From an uncultured Gammaproteobacteria bacterium (GTDB lineage: Bacteria > Pseudomonadota > Gammaproteobacteria > Steroidobacterales > Foliamicaceae): a stretch of DNA of 64,000 nt. The stretch lies in assembly GCA_951828235.1 (NCBI GenBank), contig OX639965.1:248001-312000 (forward strand). The letters run 5' to 3'. A model generated the notes under the pieces. That model searched no databases. It had not been told where the DNA came from and saw only the letters and a list, made by a program, of their open reading frames with translations. Position 1 is the first letter of the stretch. Each line of letters opens with the position of its first letter. The position numbers were made by a program, and so were the translations under genes. Below, piece by piece: positions 1 to 8,815 of the stretch.

Positions 1-1480
1 GAATCTGGGTGGTTTTCTGCTCGGTGAAGAAGTCCAGGCAGTCACGCACGCCATCACGGCCGACGCCGGAAGACTTATAGCCTCCGAAGGGCGCGCGCAC
101 CTCGCGCACCAGGGGGGTGTTGACCCAGACCGTCCCGGCGCGCAGCGCCTGAGTTGCACGCGTAATCGTGTGCAGGTCTTCCGACCACACGTAAGCCGCC
201 AGCCCGAATTCCGTGTCGTTGGCGATGGCGATGGCCTCCTCCAGGCTGTCATAGACCTGAATGGCCGCGAACGGCCCGAAAATCTCCTCCTGGCAGACGC
301 GCAAACCGTTCGAAGGCGCCAGAACCGCCGTGGGCTCGAAGTAGTAGCCGGCCTCGAAGCCTTCGGCGCGCTTCCCACCGACCAGCAGCTCGGCCCCCTC
401 GGCCCGGGCGATGTCCACGTAGGAAAGCACTTTCTCGAAATGCTCCCTGAACGCCAGCGGTCCCATTTCGCAATCGGGATCCATGGGATCGCCGAGCCGG
501 ATCTGCCGGGCCCTTTCCACGAACCGCTCGATGAACCGGTCGGCGAGGGAGCGTTGCACCAGGATGCGCGACCCCGCCAGGCACTGCTGGCCGTTGTTTG
601 AATAAATCGCCAGCAAGGCGCCGTCCAGAGCCTGCTCGAAGTCCGCCGTCTCGGTGATGATGTTGGCCGACTTCCCGCCCAGTTCCAGCGCCACCGGTGC
701 GAGGTTACCGGCGGCCGACGACATCACCGAGCGGCCCGTTTCGGTGCCGCCCGTGAAGGAAACGAGGTCAACCCCGGGGTGTTCGACCAAGGCGGCTCCC
801 GTCACCGGACCGCGACCGTTCACCAGGTTCACGACGCCATCGGGCAGGCCGGCCTCGTGCAGGATTTCCACCATGCGGGCCAGCGCCATGGGCGTGTGCT
901 CCGACGGCTTGAGCACGCAGGTATTGCCGTAGGCGATGCATGGGGCCAGCTTCGTGGTCGCCAGCGACAGGGGCGAATTCCAGGGTGCGATCAGGGCTGC
1001 GACTCCCACCGGCTCGTGCGTCACCATGGTCAGGAACTTCCTGTCCTGCTGGTAGGTCTGGCCGGCCATCATGCTCAGGCTCTCGGCGAAAAGCTCGAAA
1101 TTGCCGGTCAGTCGGTCCATTTTCCGGCCCCGGATCGTGCGGATGGGCACGCCGGTATCCAGACATTCCAGGACGGCAAGCTCCTCCGCGTTCTCCAGCA
1201 GCAGCGAACGCATCGAAAGCAGCACCTCCTTGCGCCGGGGAATGCCCATCTCGGGCCAGGGGCCATGGTCAAAGGCGTCCCGGGCCGCCGTCACCGCGGC
1301 ATCGACCTCCGCGGCGGCCGCCTCCTCTAGCGTGCCTATGACGTCCTCGGTAGCCGGATAGATGATCGGGATCTCAATGCCCGTGCCGGCGACGCTTTTC
1401 CCACCGATGAAGCACCGCACCCGCTCCGGCACGGCAATCCCTTGCGGAAGCGCCGGTTTCGATTTACCGTTATCAGTCAT
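1..1480 (-). CDS. NAD(P)-dependent aldehyde dehydrogenase (3' end outside window)
   Basis: Aldehyde dehydrogenase superfamily enzyme that would oxidise an aldehyde to its acid in the cytoplasm. I chose the ATG at 1480 (MTDNGKSKPALPQG); 493 codons are in the window and the C-terminus lies beyond the left edge. The order is typical: Rossmann NAD site with PWNSPLSLATTKLAP, the general-base Glu in ALELGGKSAN, and the nucleophile Cys in NNGQQCLAGSRI. The EEIFGPF motif and the C-terminal PFGGYKSSGVGRDG are also present. Overall it resembles the HpaE/betaine-aldehyde group, so an aromatic-catabolic semialdehyde is a reasonable substrate guess, but specificity cannot be read from sequence. It is divergent from the ABC transporter operon, with about 70-110 bp between them depending on the permease start. 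Confidence 0.93.
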   Translation of the reverse strand, partial: MTDNGKSKPALPQGIAVPERVRCFIGGKSVAGTGIEIPIIYPATEDVIGTLEEAAAAEVDAAVTAARDAFDHGPWPEMGIPRRKEVLLSMRSLLLENAEELAVLECLDTGVPIRTIRGRKMDRLTGNFELFAESLSMMAGQTYQQDRKFLTMVTHEPVGVAALIAPWNSPLSLATTKLAPCIAYGNTCVLKPSEHTPMALARMVEILHEAGLPDGVVNLVNGRGPVTGAALVEHPGVDLVSFTGGTETGRSVMSSAAGNLAPVALELGGKSANIITETADFEQALDGALLAIYSNNGQQCLAGSRILVQRSLADRFIERFVERARQIRLGDPMDPDCEMGPLAFREHFEKVLSYVDIARAEGAELLVGGKRAEGFEAGYYFEPTAVLAPSNGLRVCQEEIFGPFAAIQVYDSLEEAIAIANDTEFGLAAYVWSEDLHTITRATQALRAGTVWVNTPLVREVRAPFGGYKSSGVGRDGVRDCLDFFTEQKTTQI

Positions 1481-1587
1481 CCAGTGTGCTGTCCCATAAA
1501 TTCGTTGCATTTCAGCGTGTCCCCTGTGGATTATTTCACGGCAGACGGATGCAGGACAACGGGGCCGGGGGCCGGGCGGACAAGAAA

Positions 1588-2511
1588 GTGCTGAACTACG
1601 CATTGAGGCGTCTCCTGGTCGCCATCCCGACCCTTTTCGTCATCATCACCGCCTCGTTTTTTCTCATGCGCGTCGCGCCCGGCGGGCCCTTCGACCTGGT
1701 CCCGGACCTCGACCCGCTGCTCATCGAGAACCTGCGCAAGGCCTATGACCTGGACAAGCCGCTGTTCGAACAGTACGCGAACTACCTCGGACGGCTCGCG
1801 CAGGGCGACCTGGGGCCGTCGCTGGTCTACCGCGACAGGAACGTCGCCGAACTGATTGCCGAAGGCCTGCCAGTCAGCGCGCAGCTCGGTCTGACGGCCA
1901 TCGCCGTCGGGCTGTTTTTCGGAATGCTGAGCGGCATCGTCGCAGCCTTGCGCAAGAACACCGCGGCCGATTTCACCGTCATGGCGATTGCGATGACCGG
2001 GGTGGCCATTCCAACCTTCGTCACGGCGCCGCTGCTTACCCTGTTTTTCGGCCTGTACCTGGGCTGGCTGCCGATTTCCGGCTGGAACGGCGGGCAATTC
2101 ACGCACATTGTCCTGCCCGTCTGCGCTCTGGCGCTGCCCTCGATCGCGGGCATCGCGCGCATTACCCGGGGCTCCATGCTGGAATCGCTAAGCGCCCAGC
2201 ATGTGCGCACCGCCCGGGCCAAGGGCCTGCCCGAATCGAAGATCATCATCCGGCACGTCTTGCGGCCGGCCTGCATGCCGGTGGTCAGCTACCTGGGGCC
2301 GGCAATCGCCGGCGCGATGACCGGTTCGGTGGTGATTGAGACGATCTTCGGCCTGCCCGGCATCGGGCGCGCCTTCGTCGAGGGCGCATTGAACCGCGAC
2401 TATTCCCTGATTCTGGGAATCGTCATCGTCTACGCCTCGCTGATCATCCTGCTCAACCTGCTGGCCGACATCATCTACGGCTACCTGGATCCAAGGGTCC
2501 GACCCCGATGA
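1588..2511 (+). CDS. ABC transporter permease, DppB/OppB type
   Basis: Inner-membrane permease of a dipeptide/oligopeptide-type ABC importer, 307 aa from the GTG at 1588. That start gives MLNYALRRLLVAIPTLFVI, which matches how this family begins. ATG 1549 and ATG 1486 are in-frame alternatives that would add an atypical Gly/Arg-rich leader. Several hydrophobic helices are visible, and the cytoplasmic EAA-type loop (RTARAKGLPESKIIIRHVLR) that contacts the ATPases lies about two thirds along. It ends in the family-typical YGYLDPRVR. Its stop overlaps the next start (ATGA), making it the first gene of a four-gene operon. No periplasmic binding protein gene is next to it. Confidence 0.93.
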   Translation: MLNYALRRLLVAIPTLFVIITASFFLMRVAPGGPFDLVPDLDPLLIENLRKAYDLDKPLFEQYANYLGRLAQGDLGPSLVYRDRNVAELIAEGLPVSAQLGLTAIAVGLFFGMLSGIVAALRKNTAADFTVMAIAMTGVAIPTFVTAPLLTLFFGLYLGWLPISGWNGGQFTHIVLPVCALALPSIAGIARITRGSMLESLSAQHVRTARAKGLPESKIIIRHVLRPACMPVVSYLGPAIAGAMTGSVVIETIFGLPGIGRAFVEGALNRDYSLILGIVIVYASLIILLNLLADIIYGYLDPRVRPR

Positions 2512-3422
2512 GCGGGCCTGCCGCAATGGGTTACCGGGGAGGCGACGGCGACGCCGTTGGCGAGCTGCAGGGCCGCTCGCTCTGGAACGACGCCGTGGCC
2601 CGCTTCCGTCGGCACCGCGCGGCCATGGCGAGCCTCTGGGTACTGGGCGTGATCACGGTGCTGGCCGTCCTGGTCCCCGAGTTCTGGCCGAACAGCCTGG
2701 ACGAAGTGAACTGGGACTACATTCAGTCGCCGCCCACCACCGAAAACCTCCTCTGGTTCGGCACCGACGTGAACGGGCGCGACATGTTCTCGCGCACCTT
2801 CTACGGCGCCCGGATTTCCCTGACCATCGGGGTGCTGACCACCCTGGTGGCGCTGATCGTCGGCGTGCTCTACGGCGCCATCGCCGGTTACAGGGGCGGA
2901 CCGGCGGGCGACATCATGATGCGCGTGGTGGACGTTCTGTATTCCCTGCCCACGCTGTTTTTCATCATCATCCTGGTGACCATCTTCGGCAACAACTTCC
3001 TGCTGATCTTCATCTGCATAGGCGCCGTGGAGTGGCTGACGCTGGCGCGCATCGTGCGCGGGCAAACGCTCTCGATCAAGGAAAAGGAGTACGTGGAGTC
3101 CGCCCGGGCGGCCGGCCTGTCAACACCCACGATATTGCTGAAATACATCATCCCGAACGCGATCGGACCGGTAATCGTCTATGTGACGCTGCTGATTCCC
3201 ATCAACATCATCGTGGAGAGCTACCTGAGTTTTCTCGGCCTCGGGGTGCAGGAGCCCTTCACGAGCTGGGGCCGTTTGATTTCCCAGGGCGCGAACGAGA
3301 TCGGCACCGCTCCCTGGCTGCTCGTTATTCCCGCGGCCTTCCTGGTCGTCACCCTGTTCTGTTTCAATTTCATCGGCGACGGCCTGCGCGACTCGCTGGA
3401 CCCGAAGGAGCACACCAGGTGA
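2508..3422 (+). CDS. ABC transporter permease, DppC/OppC type
   Basis: Second inner-membrane permease of the same importer, 304 aa. The N-terminal cytoplasmic segment with LWNDAVARFRRHRAAMASLW precedes the first membrane helix, as in DppC/OppC. The motif GTDVNGRDMFSRTFYGARIS is diagnostic for this subfamily, and the EAA loop EYVESARAAGLSTPTILLKY follows around residues 190-210. It ends with GDGLRDSLDPKEHTR, again typical. It starts inside the stop codon of the upstream permease (ATGA) and its own stop overlaps the GTG start of the first ATPase gene, so translation is probably coupled. The substrate could be a peptide, but it could also be an opine, an amide or another small polar compound. 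Confidence 0.94.
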   Translation: MSGPAAMGYRGGDGDAVGELQGRSLWNDAVARFRRHRAAMASLWVLGVITVLAVLVPEFWPNSLDEVNWDYIQSPPTTENLLWFGTDVNGRDMFSRTFYGARISLTIGVLTTLVALIVGVLYGAIAGYRGGPAGDIMMRVVDVLYSLPTLFFIIILVTIFGNNFLLIFICIGAVEWLTLARIVRGQTLSIKEKEYVESARAAGLSTPTILLKYIIPNAIGPVIVYVTLLIPINIIVESYLSFLGLGVQEPFTSWGRLISQGANEIGTAPWLLVIPAAFLVVTLFCFNFIGDGLRDSLDPKEHTR

Positions 3423-4378
3423 CTGCACCGCTTTTGCACTGCGAGAACCTGCACGTGCGCTTCAGGACGCAGGACGGGGAAGTGCTTGCCGTCAACGGCG
3501 TGGATTTCGAAGTCCGACGGGGCGATTGCGTCGGCATCGTGGGCGAATCGGGCTCGGGGAAGTCGCAGACGGCGATGGCCCTGCTGGGCCTGCTGGCCGA
3601 CAACGGCGTCAGCAGCGGCAGCGTGCGGTTCCGGCGGAAGGAAATCCTCAATGCGCCGGCGGAGCAACTCAACCGGATACGGGGCTCAAGGGTGGCCATG
3701 ATCTTCCAGGACCCGATGTCCGCGCTGACGCCATTCATGCGGATCGGCCGGCAACTGTGCGAGGTCCTGCAGGAACATACCGCCATGAGCCGGCGAGAAA
3801 TCACTGCGCGGGTGATGGAGGTCCTGGAGATCGTCCAGATACCCGAACCGAAGCGCCGCTTCGAAATGTATCCGCACCAGTTGTCGGGAGGACAGCGCCA
3901 GCGCGTCATGATCGCCCAGGCGTTGTTGTGCAAGCCCGATCTCCTGATCGCGGATGAACCGACGACGGCGCTGGACCTCACGATCCAGGCGCAGATCCTG
4001 GACTTCTTCAAGTCGTTGAAAAAGCGAACGACCATCGTGATCATCACCCATGATCTCGGCGTTGTCGCCGGGCTCTGCAATCGTGTCGTCGTCATGTATG
4101 CGGGGCGGATTGTCGAGCAGGGACCGATCGAAGAGATATTCATGGGGCCGCAGCACCCCTACACCCGGGCGCTGCTGGCAGCCGTCCCGCGTCCGGACTG
4201 GGATCCGGACAAGCCTTTGCCGATGATCGGCGGGCAACCGCCGCTTGCCACCCGCCTGCCGAAGGGATGCAGTTTCGCTCCGCGCTGCGCGCATGCAGTG
4301 GACCGCTGCCGACAGGAAACGCCCGAACTGCGCGGGCGGCAGCACCTCAAGGCCTGCCACCTGGACCTTCCGCAATGA
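3419..4378 (+). CDS. ABC transporter ATP-binding protein, DppD/OppD type
   Basis: Cytoplasmic ATPase subunit of the importer, 319 aa from a GTG at 3419 that overlaps the preceding stop (GTGA). Walker A is GESGSGKSQ, the signature is LSGGQRQRV, Walker B is LLIADEPTTALD, and the switch His lies in IITHDLGVV. The C-terminal oligopeptide-type extension (QHPYTRALLAAVPRPD) carries CSFAPRCAHAVDRC, the cysteine cluster that marks DppD/OppD-type ATPases. A long reading frame runs upstream into the permease gene, but the GTG start is favoured because MTAPLLHCENLHVRF aligns with the normal N-terminus of these proteins. It pairs with the next ATPase as a heterodimer. Confidence 0.94.
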   Translation: MTAPLLHCENLHVRFRTQDGEVLAVNGVDFEVRRGDCVGIVGESGSGKSQTAMALLGLLADNGVSSGSVRFRRKEILNAPAEQLNRIRGSRVAMIFQDPMSALTPFMRIGRQLCEVLQEHTAMSRREITARVMEVLEIVQIPEPKRRFEMYPHQLSGGQRQRVMIAQALLCKPDLLIADEPTTALDLTIQAQILDFFKSLKKRTTIVIITHDLGVVAGLCNRVVVMYAGRIVEQGPIEEIFMGPQHPYTRALLAAVPRPDWDPDKPLPMIGGQPPLATRLPKGCSFAPRCAHAVDRCRQETPELRGRQHLKACHLDLPQ

Positions 4379-5352
4379 GCAGAACACTTCTGAGGGTCGA
4401 AAACCTCAAGGTGTATTTCCCGACGCGGACCGAGGGCGGTATTCGGCGGCGCTACGTGCCGCTCAAGGCCGTGGATGACGTCTCGTTCACCGTCGCGGAA
4501 GGCGAGACCGTGGGTATCGTGGGGGAATCGGGCTGCGGCAAATCAACGCTGGCGCGGGCCATACTGCAGCTCATCAAGGCCACCCGCGGACGTATCGTCT
4601 GGCAGGGGGAAGACCTCACGAGGCTGGACCGCAAGGCGATGAACGAGAAGCGCAGGGACCTGGGCGTGGTGTTTCAGGATCCCCTCTCGAGCCTGAATCC
4701 GCGCATGACCATAGGCAACATCATCGCCGAGCCGCTGCGGCGCTTTCGTTCGGAACTGAGCCGCGAGGACATCAACGCCGCCGTCCTGGCAACGATGCAG
4801 GACGTGGGCCTGAACCGCGAATTCCTCAATCGCTACCCACATGAGTTCAGCGGCGGTCAATGCCAGAGGGTCAGCATCGCCAGGGCCATGATCCTGCGTC
4901 CGAAACTGGTCATCTGCGACGAACCGGTCAGCGCCCTGGACGTCTCGACCCGCACACAGACCATCAACCTGCTCAAGGGCCTCCAGCGCAAGCACGGGAT
5001 TTCCATCATCTTCATCAGCCACGACCTGTCGGTGGTGCGTATCGTCTGTACGCGGATCATCGTGATGTACCTGGGTCATTTCGTGGAGATTGCGGACCGG
5101 GACACGCTGTTCGGTTCGCCTTCTCACCCCTATTCGCAGGCCTTGTTGAGCGCCATTCCCGTTCCCGACCTGCATTCGCAGGATGACGGCAAGCGGGTGA
5201 TTCTCGAGGGCGAACTGCCCTCCCCCATCGAACCGCCATCCGGATGCGTGTTCAGGACCCGCTGCCCGATCGCCACGAACTACTGCATCAAGCGCGAGCC
5301 GGTTCTCGCGCCACGCGAGAACGGGGCGCGGGTGGCCTGCCACCACGTCTGA
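4375..5352 (+). CDS. ABC transporter ATP-binding protein, DppF/OppF type
   Basis: Second ATPase subunit, 325 aa from the ATG at 4375, which overlaps the upstream stop (ATGA). It shows Walker A GESGCGKST, the signature SGGQCQRV (Cys where most relatives have Arg), Walker B LVICDEPVSALD and the switch region ISHDLSVV. The N-terminal insert between RVENLKVYFP and AVDDVSF is characteristic of DppF/OppF. The C-terminal domain ends with a cysteine set (CVFRTRCPIATNYC) like that of the partner subunit. It is the last gene of the transporter operon; the MmgE/PrpD gene follows after 22 bp and may be co-transcribed, linking uptake to metabolism. Confidence 0.94.
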   Translation: MSRTLLRVENLKVYFPTRTEGGIRRRYVPLKAVDDVSFTVAEGETVGIVGESGCGKSTLARAILQLIKATRGRIVWQGEDLTRLDRKAMNEKRRDLGVVFQDPLSSLNPRMTIGNIIAEPLRRFRSELSREDINAAVLATMQDVGLNREFLNRYPHEFSGGQCQRVSIARAMILRPKLVICDEPVSALDVSTRTQTINLLKGLQRKHGISIIFISHDLSVVRIVCTRIIVMYLGHFVEIADRDTLFGSPSHPYSQALLSAIPVPDLHSQDDGKRVILEGELPSPIEPPSGCVFRTRCPIATNYCIKREPVLAPRENGARVACHHV

Positions 5353-5374
5353 AACGGGTATTGCGTACAGGCCA

Positions 5375-6727
5375 ATGGAACCGAACAATGAGAACGGTGA
5401 CGCGGGCCCGACCTCGGGAAAGGCATTGACGATTCGTATTGACCCGCTATTGAAGTGGCTGGGCAGCGTTCGACTTGCCGAAACGCCGGAGGTCGAAGCC
5501 AAGACCAGGCTGCTGCTCGTCGACACGCTGGCCTGTGCGGTATCGGGACTGGGCAAGCCGGAACCGGCGGCGCTGGCGGCTGAACTGGCGCGGATTGCGC
5601 CCGGCCCGGTTCGCCTGCCCGGCGCGCAACAGGGCCTGGCCCCGTCGGAAGCGGCCTTTGTCCTTGGCCTGGCCGCCTGCTGGGACGAAGCATGTGAAGG
5701 GCTTGCGAGGGCGCACGGCCGTCCCGGGCTGCACGCTGTCGCCTCCGCCGTCGCCCTCGGAAGCGCGCTTGAATCAACGCTGGGCGAAGTTTTGCGCGCA
5801 ATCGTCTTCGGCTATGAAATCGGCGGGCGCTTCGGCGAAGCCCTGCGGGTCCGCCCGGGCATGCATGTGGATGGAGGCTGGGGATCGCTGGCCAGCACGG
5901 CGGCCGCCTGCCGCCTGCTCGATGCGGACCTCAGGACGACGCAAGACGCGCTGGCGATGGCCGCCTGTCAGATGCCCTGCAGCCTGTACCTGCCGGTCGC
6001 CGAAGGCTGTACGGCGCGCAATACGTATTCGGCCCACGGCGCGGCCATGGGGATTTTCTATGCGAAATCGGCCGTTGCGGGAATCACCGCGCCGGCGGGG
6101 GCGTTTGACGCCGCCAATGTCCTGAACTTCAGCGCGAAGCAATCCGGCGCCTCAGCGTTGAACGACACGGAAGATTTCTACATTCTCGAGGGGTATCTCA
6201 AACCCTACGCCGCCGTTCGCCACGTGCACTACGGAGTGGCCTGCGCCGAGCGGTGGCGCAGGGACAATCCCGGCGCCGACCCCGGCGAGATCGAGGCCAT
6301 CGAACTTCAGACTTACCGGGAAGCCGCAACGTACTGCGGAAACAGGCGCCCGAAAACGCCGATACAGGCCCAGTTCAGCCTGACCTACGGCCTCGCGTAC
6401 GCATTGCGGACCGGAAAGCTGACCCCCGATGCCTATCTGCCCAAAGCGCTGGAAAACGAAGAGCAGCGGGAACTGGAGAGCAGGATCAGGGTGACGGTCA
6501 GTCCGGACATCCGCGACCGCGGCGCCGTGCTGCGCCTGCGCGCGGGCGGGCGTTCACAGAGTTACCGGGTGGAATCCATTTCCGGCGACATCGACAGGCC
6601 GATGAGCGCCGGGCAGGTCATCGCCAAGGCCCGCGAGTACATGACGCCCGTGATTGGTGCGGAACGGAGCCGCCGGATCATCGATGCAATCCTGAACGCC
6701 AGTCCGGACGAGCCATTCACGCTGTGA
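5375..6727 (+). CDS. MmgE/PrpD family protein
   Basis: Cytoplasmic protein of 450 aa in the MmgE/PrpD superfamily, which contains 2-methylcitrate dehydratase, cis-aconitate decarboxylase and iminodisuccinate epimerase. Family marks include LLLVDTLACAVSGLG near the start, the glycine-rich helical core with HVDGGWGSLASTAAACRLL around residues 165-185, and FSLTYGLAYALRTGKLTPD in the C-terminal lid. Length is normal. It starts 22 bp after the ABC transporter operon on the same strand, so it probably acts on the imported compound or a product of it, as dehydratase, decarboxylase or epimerase of a polycarboxylic acid. True 2-methylcitrate dehydratase is unlikely because no prpB or prpC is nearby. 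Confidence 0.88.
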   Translation: MEPNNENGDAGPTSGKALTIRIDPLLKWLGSVRLAETPEVEAKTRLLLVDTLACAVSGLGKPEPAALAAELARIAPGPVRLPGAQQGLAPSEAAFVLGLAACWDEACEGLARAHGRPGLHAVASAVALGSALESTLGEVLRAIVFGYEIGGRFGEALRVRPGMHVDGGWGSLASTAAACRLLDADLRTTQDALAMAACQMPCSLYLPVAEGCTARNTYSAHGAAMGIFYAKSAVAGITAPAGAFDAANVLNFSAKQSGASALNDTEDFYILEGYLKPYAAVRHVHYGVACAERWRRDNPGADPGEIEAIELQTYREAATYCGNRRPKTPIQAQFSLTYGLAYALRTGKLTPDAYLPKALENEEQRELESRIRVTVSPDIRDRGAVLRLRAGGRSQSYRVESISGDIDRPMSAGQVIAKAREYMTPVIGAERSRRIIDAILNASPDEPFTL

Positions 6728-6749
6728 CCCGCGCCAGCGACGCTCCGTG

Positions 6750-7493
6750 TCAAAGTGTCGCCAGCAGTTCCCCTGCAACGGCATCGAAGAGCGCCGAGCC
6801 CGACTTCAGGCCGGACTCGCGCAACAGCCACCAGGCGCCGCAGAGATTGGATGACAGCACAGGGCCGCGGAATTCCGGGCGAACGGTCCTGATGGCATCA
6901 AGCGTCACCATGCCCGTGCCCGACAGGACAATGGCGGAATTCTCCCTGGGCGCAAGGGTTTTTAGCGCCTTGACGACCTGGGGCGTCGTGGCTTCGTAGG
7001 CGCCGGGGCCTTCGCCTTCACCGAAGACACGCGCGATGGAGGCCACGCGGTAGCCGGCCGCCTCCCAGTAGCCCTTGCCCAATGAGGTCAGCCAGTCCGG
7101 GTACGGAGATACCAGGGAGATCTCCCCGCAACGCAGTGCCTGAAGCGCTTCATGAATGGCCAGGCTGGCCGTAATCACGCGCACGCCCGTCGCCGCGCTC
7201 AGGTCGGCGCAGAGTTCCCTGTCCCCTTCCGGCAACAGGCGATAGCAGGGGCCGGTGACGGCGATCAGCACCGATTCCAGCTTTAAGCCGCCGAAGGACT
7301 CGATGGCTTTTCGATAATGCTTTACGTACAAGCGGTTGCGCTCCTTCAGCGGCTTGCCGGACATGAGCGGCAGCCGCGACACGTACATGGTCACGCCCTG
7401 CGGAAGCAGGCGGGCCATCTCCGGCTCCACCGTGGGGTTGGCCGGAGGGACGACCACGCCCACCTGCCGGGTCATTGCGGGATCAGCCGGCAA
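6750..7493 (-). CDS. Arylmalonate decarboxylase/maleate isomerase-like protein (Asp/Glu racemase fold)
   Basis: 247 aa protein of the Asp/Glu racemase superfamily, closest in layout to arylmalonate decarboxylase and maleate isomerase. The N-terminal VGVVVPPANPTVEPEM matches the dioxyanion-hole segment, and LSGTGMVTLDAI matches the segment that normally holds the second catalytic Cys. Aligned by eye, that Cys is Gly here. The first active-site position (AVTGPCYRL) also has no Cys at the canonical place; the nearest one is about four residues later. Catalysis may therefore differ or be lost. It overlaps the end of the upstream FAD hydroxylase gene by 11 bp, so the two are co-transcribed. The inner ATG at 7475 (MTRQVGVVV) is an equally good start. 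Confidence 0.8.
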   Translation of the reverse strand: MPADPAMTRQVGVVVPPANPTVEPEMARLLPQGVTMYVSRLPLMSGKPLKERNRLYVKHYRKAIESFGGLKLESVLIAVTGPCYRLLPEGDRELCADLSAATGVRVITASLAIHEALQALRCGEISLVSPYPDWLTSLGKGYWEAAGYRVASIARVFGEGEGPGAYEATTPQVVKALKTLAPRENSAIVLSGTGMVTLDAIRTVRPEFRGPVLSSNLCGAWWLLRESGLKSGSALFDAVAGELLATL

Positions 7494-8703
7494 TGCTTTC
7501 CCCGCGCGGCTTCACGGGTGGGGCCATATCCAGCATCGATGCGGACCGGAGAAATTCTCGCGATTTGCCCGGATCGCCCGCGCAGTCGCGTACATCGCGA
7601 AGCCAGTCGCTTGCGTTGGCGACCCTGTGATCGGTGCGTGGAATGAGTTCGTTTCGTGCAATTTCATGCCGCTCCCGGGCACGCTGCTCAAGCATACTCG
7701 CCGGGCCACCCCTCAGCGTGTCTATCAGGGCGCCGGCGATCGCGTAGGCGTCATGAATCCCGCAATTCATGTTCATACCGCCGCGCGTATTGGTCAGGTG
7801 CGCGGCGTCGCCGACCAGGAAAATCCGGCCCGCCCGGTTTTCGGCCGCCAGCGCCCTGCTCACGGCGAAGATGTCGGTCGAAATGAAATCCGATTCGCGA
7901 AGGTCGGATAAGGAAAAGAACCTGCCGAGCTGTTCCCTGCGCCAGTCCGCTTCGAGCGCCTGCCGCTCGGTAATCTCTGCGGGGACCCTGAGAATGATGC
8001 GCCAGCAATCGGGCATCCGGAGCAGGCTGCAGGATCCTTCCTCGGTGAATATGTAACTGAGCGGCGCGATTCCGGGAACCACGGAGTCCATGTCCTGCCG
8101 CGTCATGACGCGAAGCACGCGCGTTTCGTAGGGTCGCTCCTCGAATTGAATCCCGATGCTGTTCCGGACCGCGCTGTGCGCGCCGTCGGCGGCGAAGAGC
8201 CAGGACCCGATGACCTTCTCCCGCCCGGACGCGAACCGGATGTCGGCGGCAACCTGCGAGCCCGCCGTTTCCGCGCCGACGACCTCCGCCCCGAATGTGA
8301 CTTCAGCGCCCGGCAACTGCCTGAGCACCGCCAGGATTCTGCGAGTCAATTCCGCCTGTTCATAGTGCAGCCGAAAGGGAAAGGGCGTTTCCGCCGCCAG
8401 GTCGGACATGTCGAACCGGGCCAGCACCTTGTGCGCGGCGTCCCGGTACTGGATCTCGCGTACTACCCTGCCGGCGCTCACCGCCGTGTCCGCCACGCCG
8501 AGCTCATCCAGAATGGCCAGCGTGGGCGGATGAAACGTCGAGGCCCTGGACGCGCGGCTGAGCGCCCCGCGCTTCTCAAAGACCCGCACCGGTATGCCCG
8601 CCCTTGCGAGCAGCAGCGCGGTAACCAGGCCTACGGGCCCGGCGCCGGCCACCAGGACCGGATCATGCCCGGCTGTCGGCACTTTGCCTTCTCGCGAAGC
8701 CAT
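7483..8703 (-). CDS. FAD-dependent aromatic hydroxylase (PHBH/UbiH fold)
   Basis: Class A flavoprotein monooxygenase of 406 aa, a cytoplasmic NAD(P)H- and FAD-dependent hydroxylase typical of phenolic compound degradation. It shows the N-terminal dinucleotide motif VAGAGPVGLVTALL, the middle FAADGAHSAVR (DG motif) and the FAD-ribityl motif FLVGDAAHLTNTRGG (GD motif). The region SRASTFHPPTLAILDELG resembles MhpA/PheA-type hydroxylases. The usual C-terminal thioredoxin-like domain of the largest members is absent. It is the first gene of a two-gene unit with the decarboxylase-like protein and is divergent from a TonB receptor gene, sharing the 112-bp region between them. Confidence 0.9.
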   Translation of the reverse strand: MASREGKVPTAGHDPVLVAGAGPVGLVTALLLARAGIPVRVFEKRGALSRASRASTFHPPTLAILDELGVADTAVSAGRVVREIQYRDAAHKVLARFDMSDLAAETPFPFRLHYEQAELTRRILAVLRQLPGAEVTFGAEVVGAETAGSQVAADIRFASGREKVIGSWLFAADGAHSAVRNSIGIQFEERPYETRVLRVMTRQDMDSVVPGIAPLSYIFTEEGSCSLLRMPDCWRIILRVPAEITERQALEADWRREQLGRFFSLSDLRESDFISTDIFAVSRALAAENRAGRIFLVGDAAHLTNTRGGMNMNCGIHDAYAIAGALIDTLRGGPASMLEQRARERHEIARNELIPRTDHRVANASDWLRDVRDCAGDPGKSREFLRSASMLDMAPPVKPRGESIAG

Positions 8704-8736
8704 GACTTTCGTGCATATGCAGCCAGGCGCTCAAAC

Positions 8737-8764
8737 TTAACCCCGCAAGACCCTGTGATATAAC
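8737..8764 (+). promoter_or_regulatory. Putative sigma-70 promoter of the TonB receptor at 8816
   Basis: A -10 hexamer TATAAC at 8759-8764 lies 16 bp after TTAACC at 8737-8742, a weak -35 match. It would start transcription about 45 bp before the receptor start codon, in the intergenic region shared with the divergent hydroxylase gene. Recognised by eye only. Confidence 0.35.
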
Positions 8765-8815
8765 CTGTAGCAAAGGCAGCGTACTGAATGATGCCAGTTC
8801 ACGAGGGGGGATCTC

